In this document: piece by piece, positions 1-8,531 of the stretch | Layout of the letters: each line of letters begins with the position of its first letter | How positions within the stretch are numbered: position 1 is the first letter of the stretch | IMG/VR virus record: IMGVR_UViG_3300030382_002979 | Location: 1-40,495 of that record | DNA: 40,495 nt | Direction: 5' to 3' (one strand) | Origin: a virus | Program-made: the position numbers and the translations under genes | Notes under the pieces: model-generated | Databases searched by the model: none | Seen by the model: only the letters and a program-made list of their open reading frames with translations | Told to the model about the DNA's origin: nothing

Positions 1-17
1 CAAAATCCGGGAATGCG

Positions 18-48
18 ACTTCCTAGAATCGCATAAGCAACTTCCTAG
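18..48. repeat. Direct repeat ACTTCCTAG, two copies
   Basis: ACTTCCTAG occurs at 18-26 and 40-48, 22 bp apart start to start (two helical turns). Regularly spaced short repeats close to a terminase gene can be recognition sites for packaging or regulatory proteins. Two copies could also be chance. Confidence 0.4.
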
Positions 49-69
49 GGGCGCGCCCACGCGAGCAGA

Positions 70-108
70 CCCACCCCCCTGCCCCCAAGCGACTCTCCCC
101 CCGCCCCC
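70..108 (-). other. G-quadruplex-capable tract (G-rich on minus strand)
   Basis: C-tracts lie at 70-72, 74-79, 82-86, 97-102 and 104-108, so the minus strand carries five G-runs of 3 to 6 bases. Spacers are 1, 2, 10 and 1 bases; one is longer than the usual seven-base loop limit, but the six-base runs can be split. The tract lies about 70 bp before the terminase start. Formation of a quadruplex is inferred, not shown. Confidence 0.5.
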
Positions 109-175
109 TAGCCACCGCAAAAAAAATAAAGATTATTCTTGCCTTGCACCAACCAATTGCCGATGATAAGGGGGC

Positions 176-1747
176 GTGACAGCACCTGATGCCCAAGCTC
201 TGAAGGATGCTCTCCTAGAAATGTGGCACGACCCGCTGGCCTTCGGTCGGGCGCTCGGCTATAAGGGGACACCTGAAGGACGAAAACAGTTCGGCGAATT
301 CCATCGCCGGATGGTTGACCACGTATACTCGCGCCCACGCACATCTACTATTGTTCCAAGGGGCCATGCGAAATCGACGGTCATCTCTGTAGTCGACACC
401 TGCTGGCATCTGCTGCGTCACCCCGAGAGCCGCAACCTCATCGCCTGCGCGACCCTTGACCTCGCCAAAAAACTCTGCGGCGAAGTCCGCGACCGTTTAA
501 ACGGCGACCTCGAACTCCGACCCGGCCTCTTCGCACCGGTCAAAGAGGTCTTCCCTTGGCTCGCGCCCTCCGGCGACCGCAAGAAGAGCGGCCCTACCGA
601 CGGCTTCAACATTCAGGGCCGCGCCGGAACCGGTCGGGAACCCTCCGTCTTCGCGGCCTCCATCGAGTCCAACCTCGCAGGAAACCACCCGACCCGCGCC
701 GTCATCGACGACCCAGCCAACGAGCAGAACTCACGCACCTACGCTCGGCGGCAGAAGGTCATCGACTTCATCGAAGCACTCGAGCCGCTCATGTACGCGA
801 CCGATTCACCTATCAACCACATCGGAACCCCCTGGGCCTTCCAAGATGTGACGGCCTATCTAGCGCGCCGCGCCGACTGGTCACAGTTCCGCTTCGGTGT
901 TTGGGATGGCGCTGCGGGGGACGGCAAGGGGCCAGGGCCAGACGGCGCATATCCGCTCTGTCCCTCCTTCCTGGACGCGGTAGAGATTATCGAAAAAGAA
1001 GAAGCCCTGTCACGCACCTTCTATTCGGCCCAATATCTCTGCGCGCCGGTCCCCTCCGAGGAAGCCATCTTCGACCCCAACCTAATCGCGGCGGCTACCG
1101 ATAACGACATCACACTCGAAAATCTTCCCGACGGGCAAGAAATCCTACTACTCGACCCTGTTGCGCGCATCGACGGAACACACGGCGACCTTAACGGCAT
1201 CGTCATAGTACGTGTCCTCCCTGCGCACAAACTCAAACTTAAAGGTTTCCCGCCCGACCGGAACATCTTCGTTCCCATCTTTGCCCATGAAATCGCCGGA
1301 GGCGCAGATGCTGCCGCTTGCTGGATAGAGGACATCGGCGTTCCTAAACACAAAGAGCGACTCAAATCAATATGGATTGAACAGGTCGCGTCCCAATCTC
1401 TTTTTGCCCCTTGGCTCGAAGAACGAAACCGTATACACGGCGTAAAGATTCGTGGCCAAAAAATTGGTAATGCCTCCCTACCATACCGCCTGATGGGACT
1501 CCAGACGGCTATGCGTAAAGGCTACTTAATCTTTCCGCAGAAATTTACGGGGCGCGACTTGCTCGTCCGCCGTCTGGTCGAGTATCCTCTCTCGGACTCA
1601 GATGATGCTGTATCCGCACTTGCCCTCCTCTCTACCATGCTAGAAAGGCGTGGCTCACTCCCTGGCCTCGAGCCAGTCCAACACGGCTACCCTGACCCAA
1701 CTCGTGTCTGGAACACAAAAGAAACTAGCCACTCCTGGCCGTCATGA
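176..1747 (+). CDS. terL: Terminase large subunit (packaging ATPase-nuclease)
   Basis: Motor that cuts concatemeric DNA and pumps it into the prohead through the portal. The N-terminal ATPase has a Walker A-like PRGHAKST at residues 61-68 (Ala where the family usually has Gly) and a Walker B-like AVIDDP near residue 179. The C-terminal RNase H-fold nuclease shows an LLLDPV segment and a late SDSDDAVSALALL acidic motif. The length of 523 aa is normal for the family. The GTG start is chosen because AAGGGGG lies just before it and the in-frame TGA TAA at 164-169 blocks extension; ATG at 221 is the alternative. The first 1.1 kb is visibly more GC-rich than the rest of the gene. The stop overlaps the portal start (ATGA). 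Confidence 0.93.
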   Translation: MTAPDAQALKDALLEMWHDPLAFGRALGYKGTPEGRKQFGEFHRRMVDHVYSRPRTSTIVPRGHAKSTVISVVDTCWHLLRHPESRNLIACATLDLAKKLCGEVRDRLNGDLELRPGLFAPVKEVFPWLAPSGDRKKSGPTDGFNIQGRAGTGREPSVFAASIESNLAGNHPTRAVIDDPANEQNSRTYARRQKVIDFIEALEPLMYATDSPINHIGTPWAFQDVTAYLARRADWSQFRFGVWDGAAGDGKGPGPDGAYPLCPSFLDAVEIIEKEEALSRTFYSAQYLCAPVPSEEAIFDPNLIAAATDNDITLENLPDGQEILLLDPVARIDGTHGDLNGIVIVRVLPAHKLKLKGFPPDRNIFVPIFAHEIAGGADAAACWIEDIGVPKHKERLKSIWIEQVASQSLFAPWLEERNRIHGVKIRGQKIGNASLPYRLMGLQTAMRKGYLIFPQKFTGRDLLVRRLVEYPLSDSDDAVSALALLSTMLERRGSLPGLEPVQHGYPDPTRVWNTKETSHSWPS

Positions 1748-3714
1748 AAAATTTCCCCACATATAAACTAAATGAAGAGGCGCAGAATGCGCTCAAAGCC
1801 TTAGTGAACGATTCGATTACTAAAATTAACGAGCCTATCGATGGCTCGGCAAAGTTAGTAGCAGACATCTACACAGGACGTGACCCGCTAGGCGCTGGCC
1901 TTCGTATGATGATTGGTGAGGGTATTCCTGTGCAAGCGTATAACGACGCGCTCTCAACTAAGCGTTGGTCTCCCCCTGAGACTACCGCCAATTTATTCCT
2001 CTCTCGAATCAGACAAATACTAACTACGCTAACCCCAGGAGTACCTACAATTAAAGTACGCTCGAGGACTCCGGGTGCGGCATACGCCGCCGAGCATCAG
2101 AACGAATTGATGCGCTTCATGACCGACCGTGGCGAATTACGAGAAGCGATGCGGAAAGCCGCCTTCACAGGGCTACTCTCCCCCTTCTTCGGAATCAAGT
2201 TGGCCTTCGACCTCGACGCTAAGTACGCCTACGATAAGGTCAAGTTCGAGACCATCGAGCCACATGACTGCGGTTACGAACCCTTCCAACGCCGCTTCTC
2301 TTGGCACTCCTACGATAAGCAATGGGCCGACCTACCTAAAGATTGGCGACCCGACGTAACCGAACCCCCTAAAGATTGGGATACTATCCGCATTACTGAG
2401 GTTTATCATGAAGGCTTTAAGCATGGGGCAAAGAAAATGGAAGGATGCCCGATGTCTATCTTCGTCAGTATCGGCGGAGAAGATTCGGACACGACTTTAG
2501 GAGGGCGGAAAGAAGATATTAGTTCGCTAGGAACATATACGACGACCGTCGAATTACCCGCTTGTCCTCTAGTCTTGGGCAACTTTTTAGACCCTGCCCC
2601 AGCCGAAGACGTTCCGGCCTCTGAGGTACTGTCTTGGATTCCTTTAATGCGGATGATTGTCCAGGTGCTTGTCCAAATCAACCGGGAAATCACCACAGTC
2701 AACAAGACAATTCTCTTCGATAAGGCCGCTGTTTCTGACGACGCGCTTATGCTTGCTCGTGATGCCGTTCCAGGCGCTACCGTATTTATCGGTGTAGATG
2801 CTGATGACGCGACCCGAGGAGTCAATGCAACGATGCGCCCTGTCGAACAGAATTCGGTACTCAACGAATACTTGGCCGCGCTAACGACTTACATGCGTCT
2901 CTTCGATGATGTAACTGGTGTAAGCCCACAAGACCGTGGGATGCCAGTCAATCCACGGAAGTCCGCAACCGAAGCCGCCGCGATTACTGATGCCGCAAGC
3001 CGCCGCAACCAAGACCGCTTAGAGGTCATGGCAATGATGTGGTCTAGGCTCTCGCAAGCGTTATTCAAGTTCCAACGAATCGTCTGCGGTAAAGTTGTTC
3101 CGGTTCCCCTCGAGAATGGTATTGTCCGCGAAGTACCTGTACCCAATCCGGTTACAGCATGCTATGCCTTCGAAGTTGACCCAATCGAGCTAGGACACAT
3201 GAGTCGACGTGGTGATTTGGATGCCCTGATGAATTGGTTAACAGTCACCACTAACACCCAACAAGCCTTCCAGACCGGAATGCCGCGTCTCACTAGAGAG
3301 ACTTTACGCCGTCTAGGTAAGTCAATGGGCATCGAAGATGTCGACCTATACCTCGATGCACCTGTCCTCGAGGAAGGACCAGAGAATCGTTACATTGCTT
3401 TCTTGCAAACAGGAAAAGCAATCAATGTTTACCCCCAAGACCAACACGAAATGTATATTGCTTACTACCAAAAGATGCTTGACAAAGTTACGGGAGAAAG
3501 CCTCTTTAAGGGCGGCGAACTTGTCCTCATCTCTGCGCTGGAGAAGCATGCTATGTTCGCCCAACAACTTGCCGAGGCCACTAGCCAGAAGGCAGGGGGC
3601 GAAGTCGTTCCCGGCATGGGCGCTGGCGCTGGTAGTGTCGATAACAATATCGCCGCTCAACTCCAAGCTGGCGCAACCCCTTCAGCAGTACCTCAAGGAA
3701 CCGGTGGTTATTAG
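1744..3714 (+). CDS. Portal protein
   Basis: Dodecameric ring at the capsid vertex through which DNA enters and leaves. The call rests on its place directly after the terminase, its 656-aa length (within the range of podovirus portals), an alpha/beta composition and long helical segments such as the region around residues 400-450 (DRGMPVNPRKSATEAAAITD), typical of portal stem and clip regions. The C-terminal 60 residues are Gln/Gly/Ala-rich. It overlaps terL by four bases (ATGA), which suggests translational coupling, and has no Shine-Dalgarno site of its own. No catalytic motif is expected. Confidence 0.82.
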   Translation: MKNFPTYKLNEEAQNALKALVNDSITKINEPIDGSAKLVADIYTGRDPLGAGLRMMIGEGIPVQAYNDALSTKRWSPPETTANLFLSRIRQILTTLTPGVPTIKVRSRTPGAAYAAEHQNELMRFMTDRGELREAMRKAAFTGLLSPFFGIKLAFDLDAKYAYDKVKFETIEPHDCGYEPFQRRFSWHSYDKQWADLPKDWRPDVTEPPKDWDTIRITEVYHEGFKHGAKKMEGCPMSIFVSIGGEDSDTTLGGRKEDISSLGTYTTTVELPACPLVLGNFLDPAPAEDVPASEVLSWIPLMRMIVQVLVQINREITTVNKTILFDKAAVSDDALMLARDAVPGATVFIGVDADDATRGVNATMRPVEQNSVLNEYLAALTTYMRLFDDVTGVSPQDRGMPVNPRKSATEAAAITDAASRRNQDRLEVMAMMWSRLSQALFKFQRIVCGKVVPVPLENGIVREVPVPNPVTACYAFEVDPIELGHMSRRGDLDALMNWLTVTTNTQQAFQTGMPRLTRETLRRLGKSMGIEDVDLYLDAPVLEEGPENRYIAFLQTGKAINVYPQDQHEMYIAYYQKMLDKVTGESLFKGGELVLISALEKHAMFAQQLAEATSQKAGGEVVPGMGAGAGSVDNNIAAQLQAGATPSAVPQGTGGY

Positions 3715-4678
3715 AACCTTCCCAACCGTCCGTGACCTAAACGGTGGCGCAAACTATTCTACCCGTGATAGGCAGGAGCCAGAATCTAAACCACTCACTC
3801 CTGCTGAGAACCGTATACGCGCCTATGAGTTTACCCGTCAAGTCGAGTCGGGTTCTTATAAAGGCAAGACTCGTATAAGTACAGCAGGAGATGACGGGAA
3901 AGCCATCGGTGATATGCAAATGTGGGAAACATACTTTATAGATGCCAAGAATAATCCGGGGCGTATGAAGCATGGCCGACCTTTCCACCTGAAAAACTAC
4001 AAAGACCTAACTAAAGCAGAGCATGCGGGAGCCGAGACTTTCGCTGAATACCAACGCCGTTGGAACGAGAAAGGTTGGATAGCGGGTGACTTAGAATCTA
4101 TTGCACTTACCCATAATCTAGGCGGCCCCCAGTACGAAACCCTGATAAAAGGCACGGCCACTCAAGAGGTAAAGGCTTTGGCCAAGAAATACCGCAAGCA
4201 CCTTAAGTCGGTCGAAGGGGGAGGGCGTATCCCTAAAGCATTCTTCAACACTGAACGTTGGCGTACTGCCGCTCAAGGGGCTAAACCGATGACCCAACTT
4301 ACGCCTAACCGCGAGAAATTCTTCCAGCAATGGTACTTAAGCTGGTCAAAAATAGCTGGCCTAGCCGCCGACCCAGATGACCGCCTCCATTATTATGACT
4401 ACCGCGCCCTCTTCAAGGAGGCCATGACTGGTGGCCGTCCGCCCCAACCCACCTTCGACAAACAAAAGAAGGCTTGGAAGTGGCCCTCAAAATATAAGCG
4501 CAAAGGACATCCAGCCTATTATGTCTGGGACAAGGACCAACTAATCGAGTCCCCGTCAGGCAAACCCGTCCTCGACTACTTCAGCTACAAAACACTAGAA
4601 GCCATAAACCCAAAGAAGGCCAAGCAGCATGCGGTCCGACTGCGCGATAACAATAACATTTGGAGCTGGAAAAAATAA
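3704..4678 (+). CDS. Lytic transglycosylase-like virion protein
   Basis: Probably cleaves peptidoglycan, either during DNA entry as a virion component or at lysis. The N-terminal part has the layout of an SLT lysozyme-like domain: a catalytic-type Glu in QVESGSY (about residue 48), AIGDMQM (67-73) matching the usual GAxGLMQ, and ALTHNLGG (134-141) matching the AYNAG motif. The C-terminal part has HYYDYRALFKEA and WPSKYKRKGHPAYY, a pairing I recognise as recurrent in phage virion proteins without a settled name. The frame has no ATG near the portal stop. GTG at 3704, overlapping the portal end, is the best start, and ATT at 3710 is possible. About 324 aa. Confidence 0.68.
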   Translation: MVIRTFPTVRDLNGGANYSTRDRQEPESKPLTPAENRIRAYEFTRQVESGSYKGKTRISTAGDDGKAIGDMQMWETYFIDAKNNPGRMKHGRPFHLKNYKDLTKAEHAGAETFAEYQRRWNEKGWIAGDLESIALTHNLGGPQYETLIKGTATQEVKALAKKYRKHLKSVEGGGRIPKAFFNTERWRTAAQGAKPMTQLTPNREKFFQQWYLSWSKIAGLAADPDDRLHYYDYRALFKEAMTGGRPPQPTFDKQKKAWKWPSKYKRKGHPAYYVWDKDQLIESPSGKPVLDYFSYKTLEAINPKKAKQHAVRLRDNNNIWSWKK

Positions 4679-5067
4679 TGCCTAGTTACCCTTACACCTG
4701 CCCCGATTGTTTGTTTTCGTTCGCCATCAATAAACAGATGGCTGATGCAAGACGCACTGAGAATTGCCCTTCCTGCGACACCGAAGTCACCCAACAATCT
4801 TATGCTGGGCGGCGCGTCAGTGGCTTCGTCTCCAGCGAGGGCAACTGGACGGGCGGTAAGAAGGTTACCCAACTACACCCAAAACACCCCGATGCCGTAG
4901 TCACCTCCAAGAAACAGATGGAGGAAGTCTATAAGCGCAACGGGATTTCCCTCGATACAGGGCATTTCATATCTGAAGAAGCCCAAATCAAGGGGACCGT
5001 GCCTCGAGTAAAACGCACCGGAGAATCCGATAACGCGGTTATTTCTGGTGTGCAAGAAGAATCTTAA
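4678..5067 (+). CDS. FmdB-type zinc-ribbon protein
   Basis: Small protein of 129 aa starting MPSYPYTCPDC, with a second pair CPSC about 25 residues later. Together they form a CxxC...CxxC zinc ribbon like that of the FmdB family regulatory domain. The rest is polar and probably flexible. The start at ATG 4678 overlaps the preceding stop (TAATG); an upstream in-frame ATG at 4660 would lie inside the previous gene. Such small ribbon proteins often sit between portal and capsid genes in environmental phages. Their role is unknown, and a DNA- or head-assembly-related part is only a guess. Confidence 0.6.
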   Translation: MPSYPYTCPDCLFSFAINKQMADARRTENCPSCDTEVTQQSYAGRRVSGFVSSEGNWTGGKKVTQLHPKHPDAVVTSKKQMEEVYKRNGISLDTGHFISEEAQIKGTVPRVKRTGESDNAVISGVQEES

Positions 5068-5166
5068 AATTCTCGTTGATTTTGCTTGACACGACCCATA
5101 CACTTTCACCACGGGAAGTTCTCTCACGGAGCCGACTTAGGTAAACCCTCTGACCATTAGAAACCC

Positions 5167-5844
5167 ATGACCGACGAAATTCAACAAACCTCTGAGCCTG
5201 ACGTAAGTCCAAGCGAGGAGCAGACTCCACCACAGGAATCTGTAGACCTTGCGGCAGAAGCCTCAAATGCGGCGGCTGAACAGCCACCACAATCTCAGAA
5301 ACTCCGCTCTCTTGACGACCTTGACCTCGAAGGCAATGTCCGTCGCCAAATCGAATCTTACGTAAGTAAGGCCATCAACGATGCTGTCTCATCTCATGAC
5401 CAGAAACAGCAGAAGAAACTCGACGACGAGGGGTTCATGAACCGCTCTCAAATCGAGGATATCATGACGCAACGTGACGCTGAATACCAGCGCCGCGATT
5501 CCGCCAAAGAAAATCTTCTGTCGATTCTTGGTAGTGAGGGGATTACTCCTGGTTCTGACGAATATACAACTATTCAAAAGTTCTATGCTGACGCTACCGC
5601 CGATGGTCGTCTAACTCCGCACATCCTTCTATCAGATGCCGGTATCCGAACGCTAGTCGCAATGGCTGGTGTCGGAACATCGTCATCTACGGACTCTGGT
5701 CCGGGTAGTGGATTCCGCTCTAATGACACACAGGCAGTCCGCCTGAATGCAGGAGGCGAAGTCCAACTCAACAAGGAAAATGCGCGAGCCGACTCACTTG
5801 ATAATAAGATGCGAGAAGCGATGGAGAAAGCCGCACGACGATAG
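5167..5844 (+). CDS. Putative capsid scaffolding protein
   Basis: A 225-aa, strongly acidic, Gln/Ser-rich protein directly before the major capsid gene, the standard place for an internal scaffold that shapes the prohead and then leaves. Residues 1-45 are low complexity and acidic. Residues 50-120 are charged and helical (coiled-coil-like), and the C-terminal end is basic (REAMEKAARR), as in scaffolds that bind the capsid shell through a basic helix. No protease signature is visible. No Shine-Dalgarno site precedes ATG 5167. The 99 bp before it (5068-5166) hold no gene and only a weak hairpin (AGAAT/ATTCT). Confidence 0.68.
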   Translation: MTDEIQQTSEPDVSPSEEQTPPQESVDLAAEASNAAAEQPPQSQKLRSLDDLDLEGNVRRQIESYVSKAINDAVSSHDQKQQKKLDDEGFMNRSQIEDIMTQRDAEYQRRDSAKENLLSILGSEGITPGSDEYTTIQKFYADATADGRLTPHILLSDAGIRTLVAMAGVGTSSSTDSGPGSGFRSNDTQAVRLNAGGEVQLNKENARADSLDNKMREAMEKAARR

Positions 5845-5891
5845 AGCGTCTTTACAAAACTCTTAACCACGGCGCGAAAGCGTCTTAGACA

Positions 5892-7022
5892 ATGGCCGCT
5901 ACTACACTAGCAACTTACGACCTTGATAACATGGTCACGACCGCTATTGACACCATGTCTACTGACCCGGTTAACATGTTGACGGACTCTGGGGAGAAAT
6001 TCCTGAAGACTGCCGCTCAACGTGGCCGGATGTTTGTAGTCAATGATGCCGAAAACGTTCGACACACTCTCATCTACAATGGCGGAAACGCTACTGTTAA
6101 CTATGTTCCCGATAACCTCAGTGGAGCCACACTCTCGGCGGCAGCTACCGAAGTAGTCACCCAGAACCTTTGGTCTCTGAACGCATCTTCGCGGAACATC
6201 AACTTCCCCCAATCTCAGCCTGCTGGCAACGTCATGGATTACGTGGCAACTGTCGTCAAAGCGAACATGATGGAAATTCTTAATCAAGAAGAAGCCCTCT
6301 TTGTTCGTGGTGTCGCAGACCCTACCGGTACTATGGCTCAGAATGACCCTTACGTTGGGGACGAGAACTACGCTACTGCCCTTCCTATGAGTCTCGCGGG
6401 ACTTATTTGGGGAAGTACCGACGATAAGCACGACCATGCGACTACGGAATTATTCGCTGGTATCAAAACATCCGAGATTGCGAAGTGGACTCCACACTTT
6501 GCAACAGGTGCTGAAACGGCGGGAATTGCAGATGACCTGATTGGTGACTTTCAGAAAGCCGTTATGACCGCATCCTACAGCGATGTAGAGCGTCCAACTC
6601 ATATCTACACGACACAGATAATGTTCGAGAAGTTCTTAACCGAACTGCGAGGGTCAGCCGCCCTACCTGACCCTGTTCACGCGAACTTGGGTTTGGAAGG
6701 AACTGCAACCTTCGCTGGTATGACTATCGATTGGTCTCGTTACTTGGATTCAGATGCTATCTGGGATGATGGAGATGCCTCCTTCACCGCAGAACATCCT
6801 GTTCTTGGCATTAACTGGAACTCACTTCGTCTAAACGTTGTTCGCGCAGGCGGCATCAATAGCGATAGTGTTGGTTTCATTCGCCAAATTGGTTCACTAC
6901 AACCTCACCCAACCTTGACTAACCTCTTCAAGCGCCTTGAGTGGAAACGTTGCTGGTCTCTCGATAATGGCCGTCGGTCATTCTTCAAGATTAGTGGCTT
7001 CACCGACGCAAACCAGGTTTAG
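5892..7022 (+). CDS. Major capsid protein
   Basis: Shell subunit of the head, 376 aa, the expected size for an HK97-fold capsid protein. Support is mainly positional (after the scaffold, before the adaptor). The sequence also fits: a helical N-terminus, a long mixed alpha/beta body without enzyme motifs, and near residues 230-240 HIYTTQIMFEKFLTELRG, a pattern like the spine-helix region followed by an A-domain. The final stretch LEWKRCWSLDNGRRSFFK resembles C-terminal ends of other phage capsid proteins. The 47-bp gap before it repeats GCGTCTT twice (5846 and 5879) and contains no Shine-Dalgarno site, surprising for a very highly expressed gene. Confidence 0.85.
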   Translation: MAATTLATYDLDNMVTTAIDTMSTDPVNMLTDSGEKFLKTAAQRGRMFVVNDAENVRHTLIYNGGNATVNYVPDNLSGATLSAAATEVVTQNLWSLNASSRNINFPQSQPAGNVMDYVATVVKANMMEILNQEEALFVRGVADPTGTMAQNDPYVGDENYATALPMSLAGLIWGSTDDKHDHATTELFAGIKTSEIAKWTPHFATGAETAGIADDLIGDFQKAVMTASYSDVERPTHIYTTQIMFEKFLTELRGSAALPDPVHANLGLEGTATFAGMTIDWSRYLDSDAIWDDGDASFTAEHPVLGINWNSLRLNVVRAGGINSDSVGFIRQIGSLQPHPTLTNLFKRLEWKRCWSLDNGRRSFFKISGFTDANQV

Positions 7023-7045
7023 TCCTTAGCCCAACCTAAATAAAC

Positions 7046-7921
7046 ATGGCAACTAAATCCAACTTAAGAGAACGCCTCCAACGCCGTCTAGGTCTAGGAA
7101 TGGTGTCCTCTGTCGAGGAAGCCAGATTAGGCGAGGCTTTGAATGCAGGTATTGCCCGGGCCATCAGCGATGGTGTCCCGGGTCTTACCCACGACACATT
7201 CACGGGACATGTTCTTGGCGACCTCGCTCTAACTGGTACATCTGCTACTACTATCGGTGATACTGTAATCGAAACAGCACATGAAGGGGATAACCTAATT
7301 ACATCCGGCGTACTCCCACAAGACATCATCAGTGTCTTCGACGACCCTACCTGGTATGACTATCTAATTCGAGATATCGGACTTGAAGGCGGTAAGACGC
7401 AAGATGAGGATGCTGTTGATGTTGGCGCGCCGATTAACGCGGTAATCACAGGTTCCTCCGCCAGCAAGATTATCCGGCGTGGTCTTAAACTACCTACGTC
7501 TGGACAAGTTATCGCTGTACACCGAATCGATTCTTCAACTAAAAAATCGACCCGCTTGACCTATGAGCCGCTTCATGCGGTAGGCGACCCCTTCGCTACG
7601 GGAACGCCTGTCTATTTCGAGCAGAGATATTCTCAGACGATTGAGGCGAGCTACATTTCGCTGTGGCCTGCCCCTGCTACAACTACACAACTTTCTATCA
7701 TCCAAACCAGATTCCACGATAATCTGAGCGCGGACGATATGACTTTGCGTTTCCCTGAAGAGGCTCTCGATGCCGTACTCGAAAGAGCGCGTCTCGCTTA
7801 CCTAACTTGGAGTGGCAATGTCAATCAAGTTGATGCGGCTCTCGCAACCGAGTCTGTCAAAGATGTCTCGGACTCACTCAAAAACTCAGGCAATGCCGAA
7901 CAGGTATTTGTCAAGCAATAG
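7046..7921 (+). CDS. Head-tail adaptor (connector) protein
   Basis: Likely ring protein that joins portal to tail. It is 291 aa, follows the capsid gene, and has the layout of adaptor proteins: a short N-terminal helix region (LRERLQRRLGLG), a central beta-rich insertion (about residues 50-200), and a C-terminal helix pair starting RFPEEALDAVLERARLAYL. This motif is of a kind common in podovirus adaptor and tail-tube-A-like proteins. No enzyme motif is seen. It starts 23 bp after the capsid stop, with no Shine-Dalgarno site. Alternative: another neck protein. Confidence 0.65.
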   Translation: MATKSNLRERLQRRLGLGMVSSVEEARLGEALNAGIARAISDGVPGLTHDTFTGHVLGDLALTGTSATTIGDTVIETAHEGDNLITSGVLPQDIISVFDDPTWYDYLIRDIGLEGGKTQDEDAVDVGAPINAVITGSSASKIIRRGLKLPTSGQVIAVHRIDSSTKKSTRLTYEPLHAVGDPFATGTPVYFEQRYSQTIEASYISLWPAPATTTQLSIIQTRFHDNLSADDMTLRFPEEALDAVLERARLAYLTWSGNVNQVDAALATESVKDVSDSLKNSGNAEQVFVKQ

Positions 7922-7927
7922 ATAAAA

Positions 7928-8527
7928 ATGGTTTCATATTCTCCTGGATTCGAGGATTTCACTAGAGCCAAAAACTCTATGATATTGAAGGCGTGGAACA
8001 ACCAGCGCGTCGACTCAACAAACGACGGCAATAACTCTGGCGAACATGATAGTACACGTTTTACGATTAGTGGCCCGTGTATCCTTACTGACCTCGTTAT
8101 CAGCTCAGCACCTAAAGTAAGTGGCAAGGAATGGGAACCGGGCAGTGTAGTAGGAGAAGAGGGGCAATCTGCGCTTAAACAAACTTTTGTCCGAGTTAGC
8201 CAACTCGATGAGGCCGGAAGCGGCCCTCTGGAATTTAAGGATGAAGAGGGAACAGATAGAACGGCAGGGGTAGTAGCATTCCCCTGCACATCTAACGCGG
8301 GGAATACTGAGCTAGTCGCCGGTACTAACGGAGATGGTGCTATTCCTGGACAGGGTGTGGGTCATCTTAAAGACCTAAATATCTATGGTCCGTACGGAAT
8401 ACGGGTAGAGCTTCAGATTTCAAAGGATGTTCCGGCTTACCAAACTCTTTCTGTTGCTATAGGTTGGGTAGACAGTAAGGGAGCTGACGCACAGACTAAG
8501 GTAGAGCAAGGCACAGGCATGAGCTAA
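7928..8527 (+). CDS. Virion-associated beta-rich protein of unknown function
   Basis: Not recognised. It is a 199-aa polar protein with alternating hydrophobic strands and no transmembrane segment or signal. Its position between adaptor and large tail protein suggests a head decoration, neck or tail component. The C-terminal segment YGIRVELQ...VAIGWVD resembles a segment of the next gene product (GGVHIEIQ...LQYVD), so the two may be paralogous or share a fold. It starts 6 bp after the adaptor stop without a Shine-Dalgarno site. Confidence 0.6.
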   Translation: MVSYSPGFEDFTRAKNSMILKAWNNQRVDSTNDGNNSGEHDSTRFTISGPCILTDLVISSAPKVSGKEWEPGSVVGEEGQSALKQTFVRVSQLDEAGSGPLEFKDEEGTDRTAGVVAFPCTSNAGNTELVAGTNGDGAIPGQGVGHLKDLNIYGPYGIRVELQISKDVPAYQTLSVAIGWVDSKGADAQTKVEQGTGMS

Positions 8528-8531
8528 ACTA

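Larger units (their letters stand above)
1..175. other. Left-end non-coding leader upstream of terminase
   Basis: No gene can be assigned inside these 175 bases on their own. The stretch holds two copies of ACTTCCTAG (18-26 and 40-48), a palindromic GGGCGCGCCC (49-58), a run of five C-tracts (70-108) and then an AT-rich patch (about 118-140). Frame 2 is open from base 2 to a TGA at 164-166, directly followed by TAA, just before the terminase start. That open frame could be the remainder of a small gene if the molecule is circular or permuted. No convincing sigma70-type promoter was seen. Confidence 0.6.

Noticed and set aside
556-1104. 182-codon frame inside terminase
   Set aside because: Arg-rich out-of-frame shadow of the GC-rich part of terL.
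2406-2864. Antisense open frame of about 150 codons in the portal gene
   Set aside because: Ser/Thr/Arg-rich shadow typical of antisense frames in this codon usage; no start signals.
3338-3703. Upstream part of the transglycosylase frame as coding
   Set aside because: It runs inside the portal gene and its translation looks like out-of-frame sequence; kept only as a remote fusion possibility.
5086-5105. TTGACA as a -35 box before the scaffold gene
   Set aside because: No -10 box at 16-18 bases; the nearest TACACT is only 8 bases away.
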